A stretch of DNA of 57,806 nt from CAVWDI01 sp046259385. GTDB lineage: Bacteria > Chloroflexota > Anaerolineae > Anaerolineales > UBA4823. Within the stretch, counting starts at the first letter, position 1, and every line of letters starts with the position of its first letter. The stretch lies in contig JBJYWI010000017.1 of NCBI GenBank assembly GCA_046259385.1, forward strand, positions 1-57,806, given 5' to 3'. Below the pieces are notes generated by a model that did not search any database, had not been told where the DNA came from, and was given only the letters and a program-made list of their open reading frames with translations. A program made the translations under genes and the position numbers. Shown one piece after another: positions 15,567 through 23,536 of this stretch.

Positions 15567-17099
15567 CTATAATCCTGTTATCCATAAGGCAGTTATAGTC
15601 AGTATACTGACAAAAAACACCAAAACCAGGGTGTAAACAAGCAGTTTGCGCAGTACTTCCCCTTCCCGACCTGCCATTCCTGCTGTGCTCGCTCCCACCA
15701 CAACTTTTGTGGGAGCAAGAATGGAAGCCAGGGCTGCACCGGAAGTCTGGGCGGCAAGGATAATTGCTAGGGAATAACCGAGGATTTCAGCCGTCCTTTT
15801 CTGTAAGGCACTGAATACAACATTCGAATTGGTATTGCTGCCGGTCATAAAGGCGCCGAGGGCTCCTATCCAGGGTGCTGCAAGGGGATAAAGTGAGCCG
15901 ACAACGTTTGCTAGTCCCTTTGCGAGGGTATCCGTCATCCCGCTGTGCTGCATAACAACTGCCATTGTCACCATTGAGGCGATACTTACGCTGGATGACA
16001 TAACCCGCTTAACAGTCCCTTCCAGGATACATTTTACAGAGTCATTTTCGTAGAGCCCAGCCAAGCGGTAAATAAAATAAGCTACGATAACCGAGTAAAG
16101 CAATAATACACCGGTATGGCTGAAGAGATTGAAGTTTCGCCCGGGTCCGGCAGGTGTTATATACCCTAAGGAGGTGCTGACTTCTGGAAATTGAATCTGA
16201 ATTTCTACCCCTCCTAACCAGGTTTTTACCTCCGGGATAAGCTGCACCCCAAGCGTAATCAGGATCAGAACCAGGTATCCAGAAAGGGCAACCAATAGTG
16301 CACGTACATCCAATTTGCCGTTAACCTTGTTCTCTTTTCGTGTTCGCAGAGCAAGTGGTATCGAGATGAACAATCCTGCAAGAGCGCCGATGAATGATCC
16401 CAGGTACCAGGGTCCGGAAAGCACAACCAGGATCATCACAATACCCATAATAGCTCCAATCAGAATAACTACCGGAAAAGAGTGTTTTACGGCTGGCCAG
16501 CCTCCTGCAGCGTGTGCGACCATCAATCCAACCGGTATCGCGCATATTGCAAGAAAAAGCACAGCAGGCGGCGCCAGCAGATCGGCGGGAAGGTTTGTCG
16601 CTGCCATCATTGCATTAAAGGATGAACCAAGTGAACCGAAGGTTACTGCCCAACCGTGTCCAATTGAAGGGATAACAACTGCCATTAAAGGTGAAAATCC
16701 AAGGCCAACCAAAATAGGCGCGATTACAGCCACCGGGACCCCAAATCCGCCGACTCCTTGCAAAAATGAGGCGAAAATCCACCCGATTAACAAAGCCTGC
16801 ATAGTTCTGTCAGGTGTGAGGTACGGAAGGGCTGAACCGATCGTTTGGATTGCACCTGCTTCATCAGCAACACGATAAAGTAGGAAGGCAGCCCAAATGA
16901 TCAAAAGCACATCTACTGTAAGGAGCAGGGCTTTTGCATGTGCAAAAGCAAGCAACTCCGGACCTGCTCCAAAAAAGATCACCGCGATTAACAAAGCGCT
17001 GAGGTAGCCCATCCCGCCTGCTCTTGATGCACCCCACCTGAAACCGACCATCAATAAGAGGATAAACAGAATTGGCAGCAGAGCTAAAAGAAAATTCAT
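15567..17099 (-). CDS. lctP: L-lactate permease family transporter
   Basis: 510 aa with about 12-14 hydrophobic segments. Family landmarks are QGVGGFGVPVAVIAPILVGLGF, IGHGWAVTFGSLGSSF, GALGAFMTGSNTNSNVVFSALQ and AAQTSGAALASILAPTKVVVG. Members import L-lactate, and in some cases D-lactate or glycolate, with protons. The ATG start overlaps the stop of the upstream CPBP gene as ATGA, so the two are translationally coupled. With the CoA-transferase and semialdehyde dehydrogenase genes upstream it suggests uptake and catabolism of a short organic acid, which is inference. Confidence 0.9.
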   Translation of the reverse strand: MNFLLALLPILFILLLMVGFRWGASRAGGMGYLSALLIAVIFFGAGPELLAFAHAKALLLTVDVLLIIWAAFLLYRVADEAGAIQTIGSALPYLTPDRTMQALLIGWIFASFLQGVGGFGVPVAVIAPILVGLGFSPLMAVVIPSIGHGWAVTFGSLGSSFNAMMAATNLPADLLAPPAVLFLAICAIPVGLMVAHAAGGWPAVKHSFPVVILIGAIMGIVMILVVLSGPWYLGSFIGALAGLFISIPLALRTRKENKVNGKLDVRALLVALSGYLVLILITLGVQLIPEVKTWLGGVEIQIQFPEVSTSLGYITPAGPGRNFNLFSHTGVLLLYSVIVAYFIYRLAGLYENDSVKCILEGTVKRVMSSSVSIASMVTMAVVMQHSGMTDTLAKGLANVVGSLYPLAAPWIGALGAFMTGSNTNSNVVFSALQKRTAEILGYSLAIILAAQTSGAALASILAPTKVVVGASTAGMAGREGEVLRKLLVYTLVLVFFVSILTITALWITGL

Positions 17100-18106
17100 T
17101 TTGTATATATGTATACCAGTATGGATCCTAACGCCAGCCCCGGGAAAAGGATCAACCCGGCTTCCGGACCGAATCCTCCCCCGGTGATAATCGCAGGACC
17201 GGTATTGAACTGTCTGACCAATCCCTGCAGGTCTATTCCACTGACCGGAAATCCAAAAATGGTCCCTTCAAAAAAATTCCAGCCGATATGCAGACCGATG
17301 GGCAACCATAGTCTGCAGGTGCGGAGATATGCATAAGAAAGGAATAGTCCTGCCGCGAGAAGACCAATGAACGCGTACAAGGTAGCGTTAGGGTTTGCCA
17401 TGTGCAGAAATGCGAATATCAAAGAGGAAGCAAGCGAACCCCATAAAAGCGATTTCTTTCCAGTAAAAATGTTCAGGCTTGCGATAAAGGCGGATTGAAT
17501 TCTTTCATAGAAATTCGATTTTGATCTCGGTAGTTGTATCTTTGTCATGGCGCCATCGGCGAAATTCTGCAGGTGGTAACCTCTGCTAAATATTTCCTCG
17601 TCAAACGCAACGATGCTGAACAGCAGAAGCGAAGTCATAATGTTATTGATTAAGTATTGTGATGGGATGGTTTGCCATAAAAAACCGGTAAATTGCAGCC
17701 AGCCAGCCGACAATTCTAAGAAGTAAATCAAAGCCATGATTATCCCGGCGATAGTAAATCCTGTCAGCAAGTCTTTCACCGACAGCCATTTCAATTCTAA
17801 GCCAAGGCTGATGAAAGATCGCCGATCCAGGAACCTGCGAGCCAGAAAAACAGCCAGCAGGATTGCAGTGAGGGATATAGATTTTTCGAGTATTATGCTT
17901 GGCGGAACCAATCTCCCAAAAAGAAAAAGCAAAGGAAGATAGAGCAAAAAAGTGAACACCTGATAAATCACCCCCAGGATAAAAATGCGCCATCCAGCGC
18001 GCAACCGGCGCTCTTGAGGGGAGAGAAATATAGATTTAAGAATGTGAGTTTTCTGGGTTTTTTCTTCTATAGTAGGGGGGTTTCCCATCTGGATGCTGGT
18101 TTCCAT
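17096..18106 (-). CDS. CPBP (CAAX/Abi) family intramembrane metalloprotease
   Basis: 336 aa with about eight hydrophobic helices. Motif 1 is FDEEIFSRGY (Glu-Glu-x3-Arg), followed by a conserved histidine in FAFLHMANPN and a further histidine in LPIGLHIGWNFFEG. These are the metal and catalytic residues of the Rce1/CPBP family. Bacterial members process prenylated or other peptides, or act in bacteriocin immunity; a role here is unknown. It sits between CoA-transferase and lactate permease genes and overlaps the latter by four bases. ATG 18106 and ATG 18088 are both possible; neither has a strong ribosome site. Confidence 0.82.
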   Translation of the reverse strand: METSIQMGNPPTIEEKTQKTHILKSIFLSPQERRLRAGWRIFILGVIYQVFTFLLYLPLLFLFGRLVPPSIILEKSISLTAILLAVFLARRFLDRRSFISLGLELKWLSVKDLLTGFTIAGIIMALIYFLELSAGWLQFTGFLWQTIPSQYLINNIMTSLLLFSIVAFDEEIFSRGYHLQNFADGAMTKIQLPRSKSNFYERIQSAFIASLNIFTGKKSLLWGSLASSLIFAFLHMANPNATLYAFIGLLAAGLFLSYAYLRTCRLWLPIGLHIGWNFFEGTIFGFPVSGIDLQGLVRQFNTGPAIITGGGFGPEAGLILFPGLALGSILVYIYTK

Positions 18107-18179
18107 GTTGTTGTAATGCGATGATTAAATGGATGAGGTGAAACCTTCTCTCTAGACCTCATCTCAGGAATACGCATTT

Positions 18180-18947
18180 TTATTTTATATATATTCCAGT
18201 GGGGTCCAGTTCCTGCCGCAGGATAGCCAGTTCCTGTTCTGTTGGGGGGCGAGTCATTTTCACTTCTGGGGCTGTTTTGAGCTTCCATCCGGTATTCGCC
18301 TGCACTTCTTCGATCGTATTACCAGGGTGAAGAGCTGTCAGAATTAATTCACCGTTTTTATCCGGCTCCAGAATGCATAGATCCGTTACCACTGCAGCTG
18401 GTCCGGTTCCTCTCAGTCCAGCTGCATCCCTTTCTGCACGGCTATCCAAAAAACCAGCGGAAGTGCGGAAATCCACTTTTTCCGGAAAGCGCCTCAACTG
18501 GTGCGGGGTGATGATATAACATCGGTTTGCCCAGGCAGCGATTTCTTTTGATCCGCCCGAGCCAGGTAATCGCACCTTTGGTTGCTTGTAACCGCCGATA
18601 ACAGTCGCGTTAATGTTTCCGAAACGGTCGATTTGTGCGCCGCCCATAAAACCAACATCCACGTTGCCTCGCTGCAAATACAGGGTGAAAATATCATACA
18701 TGCTGCATACAGCACTTGCTCCGCTGACGAGGGTTGGGTCGCCGATTGAAAGAGGCAGCCTGGCAGGTTGGGCTCCAATTACTCCAGCTTCGTAAATCAT
18801 CAACAATGAAGGCGCATGGGTGCGGCGGGCAAGATTGCAGGCAAGATTTGGCAAACCAACTCCCACAAATACAACATCCCCGTCCCGGAGCATCCTGGAG
18901 GCATTAATCGTCATCAGCTCTGCCGGAGTGTAAATGTCCAATTCCAT
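18180..18947 (-). CDS. CoA-transferase subunit B (glutaconate/IpdB-like)
   Basis: About 255 aa, family I CoA-transferase, beta-type subunit. FVGVGLPNLACNLARRTHAP, the catalytic glutamate in LLMIYEAGVIGAQP, FMGGAQIDRFGNINATVIG and PGSGGSKEIAA are characteristic of GctB/IpdB-like proteins. With subunit A it moves CoA between acyl-CoA and a free acid through a glutamyl-CoA intermediate. ATG 18947 is chosen because GGAGG lies eight bases upstream, inside the last codons of subunit A; a TTG at 18953 is less likely. Confidence 0.88.
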   Translation of the reverse strand: MELDIYTPAELMTINASRMLRDGDVVFVGVGLPNLACNLARRTHAPSLLMIYEAGVIGAQPARLPLSIGDPTLVSGASAVCSMYDIFTLYLQRGNVDVGFMGGAQIDRFGNINATVIGGYKQPKVRLPGSGGSKEIAAWANRCYIITPHQLRRFPEKVDFRTSAGFLDSRAERDAAGLRGTGPAAVVTDLCILEPDKNGELILTALHPGNTIEEVQANTGWKLKTAPEVKMTRPPTEQELAILRQELDPTGIYIK

Positions 18948-18949
18948 TA

Positions 18950-19858
18950 TCAATACCTCCCATAATTTACAGGGACTGATGGATTAGGCGCCACTTTGAG
19001 CCTTTCATGAGTCTCTTGACCAAGTTTCCGCCAGTAATCTGAGCGGTCCTGTACACCGTATACCCATTCCGCCAGGTACTGTTTCACAAGGTCCGGAGAT
19101 CGGCTGATTTTATCCCATTCAAGGTAAAATGCATTGTCCCGGTCGTAATATCCCTGGGTGTATGATGGGTGGCAGGCATAAGGGACATGGCAGACAGCGT
19201 CCACGATTTGCGCCGGTATGAGGGTCCTGTTGGGATCGGAACGGATCAGTGCTTCGTCGACGATCTCCTCAGCGGTGAGTATAACCCTTCCGGATGCAAA
19301 GGCAGCTTCTTTCTGTTCTCCAATAATTCCCCATATCTGCCCATTGCCATGGACATCAGCACGCTGCACATGTACGATTGCCACATCCGGATTTAAGGGT
19401 GGAACAATCACAACATCCGCTCCGGAGTAAGGATCCTGAATATGCTTATAGCTAGGGTTCTCCCTTTCGAGATCAACAGCCGCGGTGGGGTTCATGGGCA
19501 TGAATGGTAAGCCAGTTGCTCCAGCCTGCAAGCGTGAGATCATTGCGAAATGGGAATATTCCTCCCATTCCAGCTGACCGGTCTCAATTTGTTTGCGTAC
19601 AATCCGCAGCGATCCCACACCCGGGTTGCCCATATATGAGAATATCACTTTGCGTGCGCAACCGGCTGCGACAATCTGGTCATAGATTAAATCAGGCGTC
19701 GCCCTGGCCAGGATTAGATCCTTTTTCGCCTGGCGAATGATCTCATGACCGGCAGCAAACGGGATTAGGTGGGTGAATCCCGCCGCGTAAATGGTATCTC
19801 CATCCTGGATGAATTTAGAAACAGCCTCACTTAATGTGACAACTTTTTTATTATCCAT
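18950..19858 (-). CDS. CoA-transferase subunit A (glutaconate/IpdA-like)
   Basis: 302 aa, family I CoA-transferase, alpha-type subunit. DTIYAAGFTHLIPFAAGHEIIRQ at the N-terminus, IVAAGCARKVIFSYMGNPGVG near residue 65, DVVIVPPLNPDVAIVHVQRAD and ADVHGNGQIWG match GctA/IpdA-type subunits. The substrate could be a dicarboxylate such as glutaconate or a ring-cleavage acid. It lies 62 bases after the pyrroline-5-carboxylate dehydrogenase gene, with a hairpin between them, and two bases before subunit B. Confidence 0.88.
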   Translation of the reverse strand: MDNKKVVTLSEAVSKFIQDGDTIYAAGFTHLIPFAAGHEIIRQAKKDLILARATPDLIYDQIVAAGCARKVIFSYMGNPGVGSLRIVRKQIETGQLEWEEYSHFAMISRLQAGATGLPFMPMNPTAAVDLERENPSYKHIQDPYSGADVVIVPPLNPDVAIVHVQRADVHGNGQIWGIIGEQKEAAFASGRVILTAEEIVDEALIRSDPNRTLIPAQIVDAVCHVPYACHPSYTQGYYDRDNAFYLEWDKISRSPDLVKQYLAEWVYGVQDRSDYWRKLGQETHERLKVAPNPSVPVNYGRY

Positions 19859-19870
19859 GGTGGTATAGTA

Positions 19871-19907
19871 AGGGATAGGGTAATGGAAACAGATCTTCCT
19901 TATCCCT
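19871..19907 (-). repeat. Intercistronic inverted repeat (hairpin)
   Basis: AGGGATAGGG (19871-19880) pairs with CCTTATCCCT (19898-19907), giving a 10-bp stem with one G-T pair and a 17-base loop. It lies between the dehydrogenase and CoA-transferase A genes. There is no T run, so mRNA processing or stability is more likely than termination. Confidence 0.45.
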
Positions 19908-19920
19908 AATCCTCAGTTGG

Positions 19921-21495
19921 TTATTCAATAAGTGTCTGAATCTGTTCGTGCATATACAGTGGAAGGTAATAATGCCCACCTGCGTTTTTCCCGCTTGACC
20001 CGGATCCTTTCCAGCCTCCGAATGGCTGAAATCCTGGCCAGGCTCCGGTGGTTGCTCCCTGTGGGCGGTTGGCGTAGTTAACTCCAGCTTGGATATTATC
20101 GAAAAACCACCCAGTTTCCTCTTTACTTCCGTAAAAACCGGCGGTCAGACCGTAGTGCACTTCATTTGCAAGCTCCATCGCCTTTTCCAAATTCTCTACT
20201 CTGGCTATGGTTGTGATGGGAAGAAACATTTCGTATTTCCAAAGGTAATGATCTAGGGGGACATCTGCGACCAGGGTAGGCTGGCAGAAATAACCTCTGG
20301 AAAATTCGCCCTCATCTATTATCTCACCACCAACAAGGATCCTGCCAGCAGTTTTAAGTTCCTTGGAGTACTTCTTATAATCCTCATAAGAAGAGCCGTT
20401 TATAACTGGTCCCATCCAGATTTCTTTCTTTGTCGGATCACCAATCGCGATTTTTGAAGTCAACTCCACAAGCTGGTCTACAAGCTTATCGTACACCGGC
20501 GCTTCAATAATTACTCTTGAGCAAGCTGAGCATTTTTGCCCCTGTAGTCCAAATGCGGATCGAACTATACCCGCTGCGGCCCGGTCTAAATCAGCGTTTT
20601 TCGAGACAATCGCAGGGTTTTTCCCACCCAGTTCCAGGATTGCCGGGCGGACGTATTTACCTCCAGCAAAATCACGGTATATCCCCATTCCGACATCATA
20701 TGACCCGGTAAAAGTTACCCCATCCAGCTCTGGGCTTTCAATCAGAGCCTGGCCGAGCGTACTACCGGGGCCGGTCACGTAATTAAAGACCCCATTGGGA
20801 AGACCGGCTTCACGGTAGCATTCAGCCAGCAGGCGTACAACCAGCGGAGTACTAGTAGCAGGTTTCATCACGACTGTGTTACCGGTTACGAGGGCAGCCC
20901 CGGATGGCCCGCCGGTTAATGCAGCCGGGAAATTAAACGGGCTGATCACCAGCCAGACACCGTAGGGGCGGAGCACTGACATGTTGGTTGCAGTGTAACC
21001 CACTAATGGGTCGCGGCCCATTTCAACGATAAACCCACCATTTTTCTCCATCTGGTAACAGGCATAACGGATCAGGTCAGCTGTCTCGGCGACATCTCCA
21101 AGGCTTTCCATCCGGTTTTTGCCCACTTCAAGCGCCATCGCGGCACCAATTTCAAATGTCCGTTCGTCAATCACATCCGCAGCTCTGCGCATGATCTCGA
21201 CTCGTTCCTGCCAGGGCATCCCGCTCCAGGTAGGAAATGCCTTGCGGGCAGCAGTCAGGGCTTTCTGGGCGTCATTTATATCTCCTTTTTGAAAAACCCC
21301 CAGGATGAGGTCTGTGTCAATTGGAGATTTGTCCTCGAATTTTACATCACAGAAATGATCTTGTCCGTCTATGATCATTCCATATTCGGCTCCCAGGTCA
21401 GATTTGATACCCTCCAGTGCAGCTTCAAATCTGGTATGCAATTCTTCTGGTGGGTCAAACATCGTTGCATAGGTGAGTTTGAATTTTTCTGTCAT
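19921..21495 (-). CDS. L-glutamate gamma-semialdehyde (1-pyrroline-5-carboxylate) dehydrogenase family protein
   Basis: 524 aa, ALDH superfamily. NAD-binding and substrate motifs: ISPFNFPAALTGGPSGAAL near residue 185, FTGSYDVG, LELGGKNPAIV (general-base glutamate) and the catalytic cysteine in GQKCSACSR near 320. The length, the N-terminal extension (about 60 residues) and the GQKCSACSR form are typical of P5C dehydrogenases, the last step of proline to glutamate. No proline dehydrogenase is adjacent, so a related semialdehyde is possible. AGGAG lies nine bases before ATG 21495. A near-consensus promoter and a leader hairpin lie upstream. Confidence 0.88.
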   Translation of the reverse strand: MTEKFKLTYATMFDPPEELHTRFEAALEGIKSDLGAEYGMIIDGQDHFCDVKFEDKSPIDTDLILGVFQKGDINDAQKALTAARKAFPTWSGMPWQERVEIMRRAADVIDERTFEIGAAMALEVGKNRMESLGDVAETADLIRYACYQMEKNGGFIVEMGRDPLVGYTATNMSVLRPYGVWLVISPFNFPAALTGGPSGAALVTGNTVVMKPATSTPLVVRLLAECYREAGLPNGVFNYVTGPGSTLGQALIESPELDGVTFTGSYDVGMGIYRDFAGGKYVRPAILELGGKNPAIVSKNADLDRAAAGIVRSAFGLQGQKCSACSRVIIEAPVYDKLVDQLVELTSKIAIGDPTKKEIWMGPVINGSSYEDYKKYSKELKTAGRILVGGEIIDEGEFSRGYFCQPTLVADVPLDHYLWKYEMFLPITTIARVENLEKAMELANEVHYGLTAGFYGSKEETGWFFDNIQAGVNYANRPQGATTGAWPGFQPFGGWKGSGSSGKNAGGHYYLPLYMHEQIQTLIE

Positions 21496-21540
21496 CGGTT
21501 TATGCTCCTCATAGAGTTTTATATGTTCCGGGTGAATTTA

Positions 21541-21567
21541 CAGGTGTCTGGATAATACAGACACTTG
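21541..21567 (-). promoter_or_regulatory. Leader hairpin/operator upstream of the dehydrogenase operon
   Basis: CAGGTGTCTG (21541-21550) and CAGACACTTG (21558-21567) form a 10-bp inverted repeat with one G-T pair and a 7-base spacer. It lies within the predicted 5' leader, about 50-80 bases after the transcript start. It may be an operator, a roadblock site or an RNA hairpin; no T run follows on the minus strand. Confidence 0.5.
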
Positions 21568-21625
21568 AATATTGATCTAATCCGAATTTGATTGATTTTT
21601 GGATGTCCATATGCTGATTGTCTAT

Positions 21626-21654
21626 AGTATAGTCCACCCAGTTTGGATAGTCAA
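21626..21654 (-). promoter_or_regulatory. Near-consensus sigma-70 promoter for the dehydrogenase/CoA-transferase operon
   Basis: On the minus strand TTGACT (21654-21649), an exact 17-base spacer, and TATACT (21631-21626). This is the best promoter match in the window. Predicted start near 21619, giving a leader of about 125 bases to ATG 21495. Confidence 0.7.
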
Positions 21655-21735
21655 AAGTCAAGTGTATACTTCGAGAGGTGACACTACTCACATTTTTATT
21701 GCCAGTTGACAGTTTTTCGGCTAAACTTGAGTGGG

Positions 21736-22506
21736 ATGCTTTTTACCGACACAAGTTTCATAGGAATCGACCCTACCGCTGGTGTTAAACCTTTTGTATA
21801 CGCTGCAATAGATAAAGACAGGGAATTACTTGCACTAGGGCAGGGTCTAATCGATGATGTGCTGGCTTTTGCAGCTGGTCAGCGCCAAGCGATTGTTGCA
21901 GTATGCGCGCCAAGGCGGCCAAACACTGGCGTAATGAGGCGCGAGGCAATCCGGCAGGATCTTGATCCGGTTCCTCATCCGGGCAGGTGGGTGGATTTCC
22001 GCCTTGCGGAATACCAGTTGAGCCAGCGCAATATCCGCATCCCGCAAACAAGAAAGCGGGAAGTGGACTGCCCAAAATGGATGCGGATGGGCTTTAGCCT
22101 TTATAAGGGACTTGAGAATTTTGGCTACCAGGATTATCCAGAAACAAAAGCACAGTGCCAGTTGATGGAAGTATATCCGCATGCCAGCTTTTCTGTTCTG
22201 CTGGGTGTGCTTCCTTTTCCAAAAAATACATTAGAAGGTCGTATGCAGCGCCAGCTGATCCTGTTTAAAAAAGGAATTCACCTTCCCGATCCGATGGATT
22301 ATTTCAAAGAGATAACCCGCAGCCGGCTTTTGTCTGGAGATCTCCCACAAGGAGATTTGTATTCACCGTGTGAACTGGATGCCCTCGTTGCCGCATACAG
22401 CGCGTGGTATGGATATACCAACCCGGATCGAGTGACACTATGTGGCGATCCTGAAGAAGGTCAGATTGTGGTTCCAGCAAAAAAGATCAAGATCCACTAC
22501 TCTTAA
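21736..22506 (+). CDS. DUF429 family protein (RNase H-fold, putative nuclease)
   Basis: 256 aa from ATG 21736. FIGIDPTAGVKPFVYAAID at the start gives the first acidic motif of the RNase H-like fold, AVCAPRRPN follows near residue 65, and the C-terminal SPCELDALVAAYSAWYGY fits the last DUF429 motif with its Asp-Ala. The middle keeps PHASFSVLLG. Catalytic activity has not been established for the family as far as I know. A TTG at 21706 is possible but the ATG places the first strand normally. Divergent from the dehydrogenase operon. Confidence 0.75.
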   Translation: MLFTDTSFIGIDPTAGVKPFVYAAIDKDRELLALGQGLIDDVLAFAAGQRQAIVAVCAPRRPNTGVMRREAIRQDLDPVPHPGRWVDFRLAEYQLSQRNIRIPQTRKREVDCPKWMRMGFSLYKGLENFGYQDYPETKAQCQLMEVYPHASFSVLLGVLPFPKNTLEGRMQRQLILFKKGIHLPDPMDYFKEITRSRLLSGDLPQGDLYSPCELDALVAAYSAWYGYTNPDRVTLCGDPEEGQIVVPAKKIKIHYS

Positions 22507-22618
22507 ATTCAATCCAAAAAAAATTGATTACGATAGTTTATATAACTTTCAGGGGTTTGGTGTGTTTAATTTATTCGAAGAAAAATAAATAACAAATGGG
22601 TATCCGGAAAACAATCAA

Positions 22619-23536
22619 ATGAGTTTGAATAGAATTAAAGTAATTGTAAATCCACAAGCTGATTTCGGTTTTGCATGGCAGGGTGCGGGCGCGCTGGAGA
22701 AAACAGGCGCAGAATATTCCGGGATTGAATGGGATTACACTGAACATCCCCACCATGCTGATGAACTTGCTTACAAAGCTGGTTTGGATGGCTATGATAT
22801 GGTTATCGCGGTGGGTGGCGATGGAACAGCACACGAAGTCGTCAATGGATTGATGGAATTAGAACCTTCTCGAAGACCGGTCCTGGGGGTAATACCAATG
22901 GGCTCTGGAAATGATTTCGCTTATGCATTGGGTATGGATCCAGCGCCTGAAGCGGCTTTCCGCCAGGTGATGATTGGAAACATAAAGAAGGTGGACATCG
23001 GACTGTTGAAAGACCAGTACGGGCGCAGAGAGTATTTCACAAATGCAGTAGGAATCGGTTTTGATGCAAATGTAACCAATTACTTCAAAAAAGTAAAATA
23101 CCTGAGAGGTATACCTGCATATATGGCAGCAATCATCCAAACGTTAATCCTGCACCACGATGCACCGCGTATGCAAGTTAAGACAGACACAGAGCAATGG
23201 GAGGAAGAATCGCTCTTGTTTGTTGTATGCAACGGCAGCCGGGAAGGTGGGGGTTTTTTGATCGCTCCAAGTTCGTTGCCGGATGATGGGGTTTTCCACT
23301 ATGCCCGGGTGGTCAAGATTTCACGTTTGATGATGTTGCGTTTGATACCCGAGGTTATGAAAGGGACTCATGAACGCTTTAAACAGGTTAACTCAGGCTA
23401 TTTCCAAAAGATGGAATTGAATGCCGATCGTCCCTTGCATATCCATACTGACGGTGAAATCTACGCCGGATTTGAATCAACCATTGAAAAGATCTCTATT
23501 GAGATACTGCCTGGAGAGATAGAGGTTTCAGCCTGA
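22619..23536 (+). CDS. Diacylglycerol/sphingosine kinase-family lipid kinase
   Basis: 305 aa. The kinase signature is AVGGDGTAHEVVNGL near residue 65, followed by PMGSGNDFAYALG near 98, and a C-terminal DGEIYAGFESTIEKISIEILPG. It should phosphorylate a lipid hydroxyl using ATP on the inner face of the membrane. Members of this family act on diacylglycerol, or on ceramide or sphingoid bases in some organisms, which is notable given the sphingoid-base genes at 10.9-13.1 kb. ATG 22619 has a weak site (GGAAAAC). The TGA stop overlaps the next ATG (TGATG). Confidence 0.88.
   Translation: MSLNRIKVIVNPQADFGFAWQGAGALEKTGAEYSGIEWDYTEHPHHADELAYKAGLDGYDMVIAVGGDGTAHEVVNGLMELEPSRRPVLGVIPMGSGNDFAYALGMDPAPEAAFRQVMIGNIKKVDIGLLKDQYGRREYFTNAVGIGFDANVTNYFKKVKYLRGIPAYMAAIIQTLILHHDAPRMQVKTDTEQWEEESLLFVVCNGSREGGGFLIAPSSLPDDGVFHYARVVKISRLMMLRLIPEVMKGTHERFKQVNSGYFQKMELNADRPLHIHTDGEIYAGFESTIEKISIEILPGEIEVSA

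Noticed and set aside
16315..16878. 187-aa plus-strand ORF
   Set aside because: Antisense shadow of the lactate permease; low-complexity Ala/Pro/Ile composition and no ribosome site.
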